A stretch of DNA of 64,000 nucleotides from an uncultured Bacteroidaceae bacterium (GTDB lineage Bacteria; Bacteroidota; Bacteroidia; Bacteroidales; Bacteroidaceae). Where the stretch lies: contig CALUJL010000029.1 of assembly GCA_944320955.1 (NCBI GenBank), positions 181,595 to 245,594 of the forward strand, written 5' to 3'. This document shows positions 63,563-64,000 of this stretch, in pieces. The notes beneath the pieces were generated by a model that was not told the origin of the DNA, ran no database searches, and saw only the letters and a list, made by a program, of their open reading frames with translations. Within the stretch, counting starts at the first letter, position 1. Each line of letters begins with the position of its first letter. Position numbers and translations under genes: made by a program.

Positions 63563-63591
63563 CAAAATTAATTAAATTTCCGCCAAACAAA
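63563..63591 (-). promoter_or_regulatory. Candidate promoter of the cargo operon
   Basis: The minus strand reads TTTG (63591-63588), a 17-base spacer, then TAATTTTG (63570-63563). It is close to consensus although the spacer is 2 short. It lies 45 bp upstream of the XRE gene. The rest of 63592-63930 is AT-rich with no gene that I can support. Confidence 0.45.
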
Positions 63592-63930
63592 GAAAAGAAA
63601 ACCATTTTTCTGTAAAATACAGTCAATTTTATATCTTTTTCTTCACTTTTATTCTTCGTAGATACCATTTTTTAGCGTGCTTAACCACAAAAAGTGCCAC
63701 CTTTGGCAGAAATATAATGTAGAGCAATAAGGCATCACGACTAAAAGTTGTCAGTATTGGCAGATTTTAGTAATGACAAGGTTTTATCATTACTGCATTC
63801 CTAGTCTAACATAAATCAAAAAAATGCAACAACAATGAAACATTTTATGTGTTTTCTTTTGGTTATTTGGGGAGAAATTAATACCTTTGTAGTGATTTTG
63901 TAACATGTTGATTATCAATGGTTATTTCCG

Positions 63931-63952
63931 TTTTTGCGACATGTGTGCAACA
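63931..63952. repeat. Candidate right attachment repeat
   Basis: This 22-bp segment, starting TTTTTGCGACATG, matches the left copy at 41371-41392 at 17 of 22 positions. ACATG-containing palindromic motifs lie nearby at 63902. The 48 bases to the window end may already be chromosome. Confidence 0.45.
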
Positions 63953-64000
63953 TCCGGTGCTAACGCATTGATAGTCAGTTAAAGTCGTTTTCGAGGAAGT

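Larger units (their letters stand above)
41371..63952. mobile_element. NBU-like mobilizable integrative element with defence cargo
   Basis: About 22.6 kb of clearly more AT-rich DNA follows the dnaK terminator. The plus-strand backbone runs: double-HTH protein, tyrosine integrase, excisionase-like HTH, two primase-type proteins, two small proteins, an oriT-like region and a MobV relaxase. This is the same order of functions as NBU1 (int, small excision proteins, prm, mob). No type IV secretion genes are present, so transfer would need a helper. The minus-strand cargo is a defence-like operon. The ends are proposed from an imperfect 22-bp direct repeat (41371-41392 and 63931-63952); the right end is less certain because only 48 bp follow. 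Confidence 0.7.

Noticed and set aside
63592..63930. Possible small gene at the right end
   Set aside because: No frame longer than about 30 codons with a plausible start; the stretch looks like an element end with integrase sites.

Overview
The window is a Bacteroidales-type chromosome segment. The evidence is the ATP synthase order atpD-atpC-(small membrane protein)-atpB-E-F-H-A-G, a Rho factor with a long low-complexity insert, a PorQ homologue, BspA-like leucine-rich repeats, SPase I signal peptides ending in AQ, and promoters of the TTTG / TAnnTTTG type. The left two thirds is GC-rich by eye. That fits a higher-GC member such as Barnesiella-like lineages, but species cannot be fixed from the window.

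Layout, 1-41 kb: core chromosome. A partial acyl-CoA ligase, fabD, a patatin-like hydrolase and a GH13 enzyme come first, then a 1771-residue GH51/LamG/GH43 arabinan-active protein. Next are rho (minus), a BspA-like protein, an M16 protease coupled to an NlpC/P60 lipoprotein, and the minus-strand run porQ-cmk-ispH-smr. A polyprenyl synthase and a TatD nuclease precede tRNA-Ser and tRNA-Gly. A class A beta-lactamase and the nine-gene ATP synthase operon follow, then a GNAT. An unusual envelope gene disrupted at two poly-G tracts (likely phase variable), an ECF sigma operon, Sua5, a ClC channel, fmt and dnaK complete this part.

Layout, 41.3 kb to the end: an AT-rich acquired island placed just behind the dnaK terminator. 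Its left half is a mobilizable-transposon backbone resembling NBU elements: a double HTH protein, tyrosine integrase, excisionase-like HTH, primase-type proteins, two small proteins, an oriT-like hairpin region and a MobV relaxase. Its right half, all on the minus strand, is a cargo operon that reads as anti-phage defence. It holds an XRE regulator, an AAA/SMC-like ATPase overlapping a PD-(D/E)XK-like protein, a truncated AlbA_2 (Schlafen) gene, and a nuclease-SF1 helicase fusion. These are followed by a 1.1-kaa protein of unknown function, a 2-kaa DEAD/DEAH helicase with a DUF1998-like C-terminus, and a small zinc-ribbon protein. The last large pair resembles Druantia type III (DruH-DruE) in architecture, but with an extra nuclease-helicase translationally coupled in front of it.

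Other signals: a near-palindromic 20-bp repeat family at three loci (one inside a coding sequence), three 12-bp repeats at exact 33-bp spacing upstream of the poly-G gene, and an imperfect direct repeat at the two probable ends of the island.
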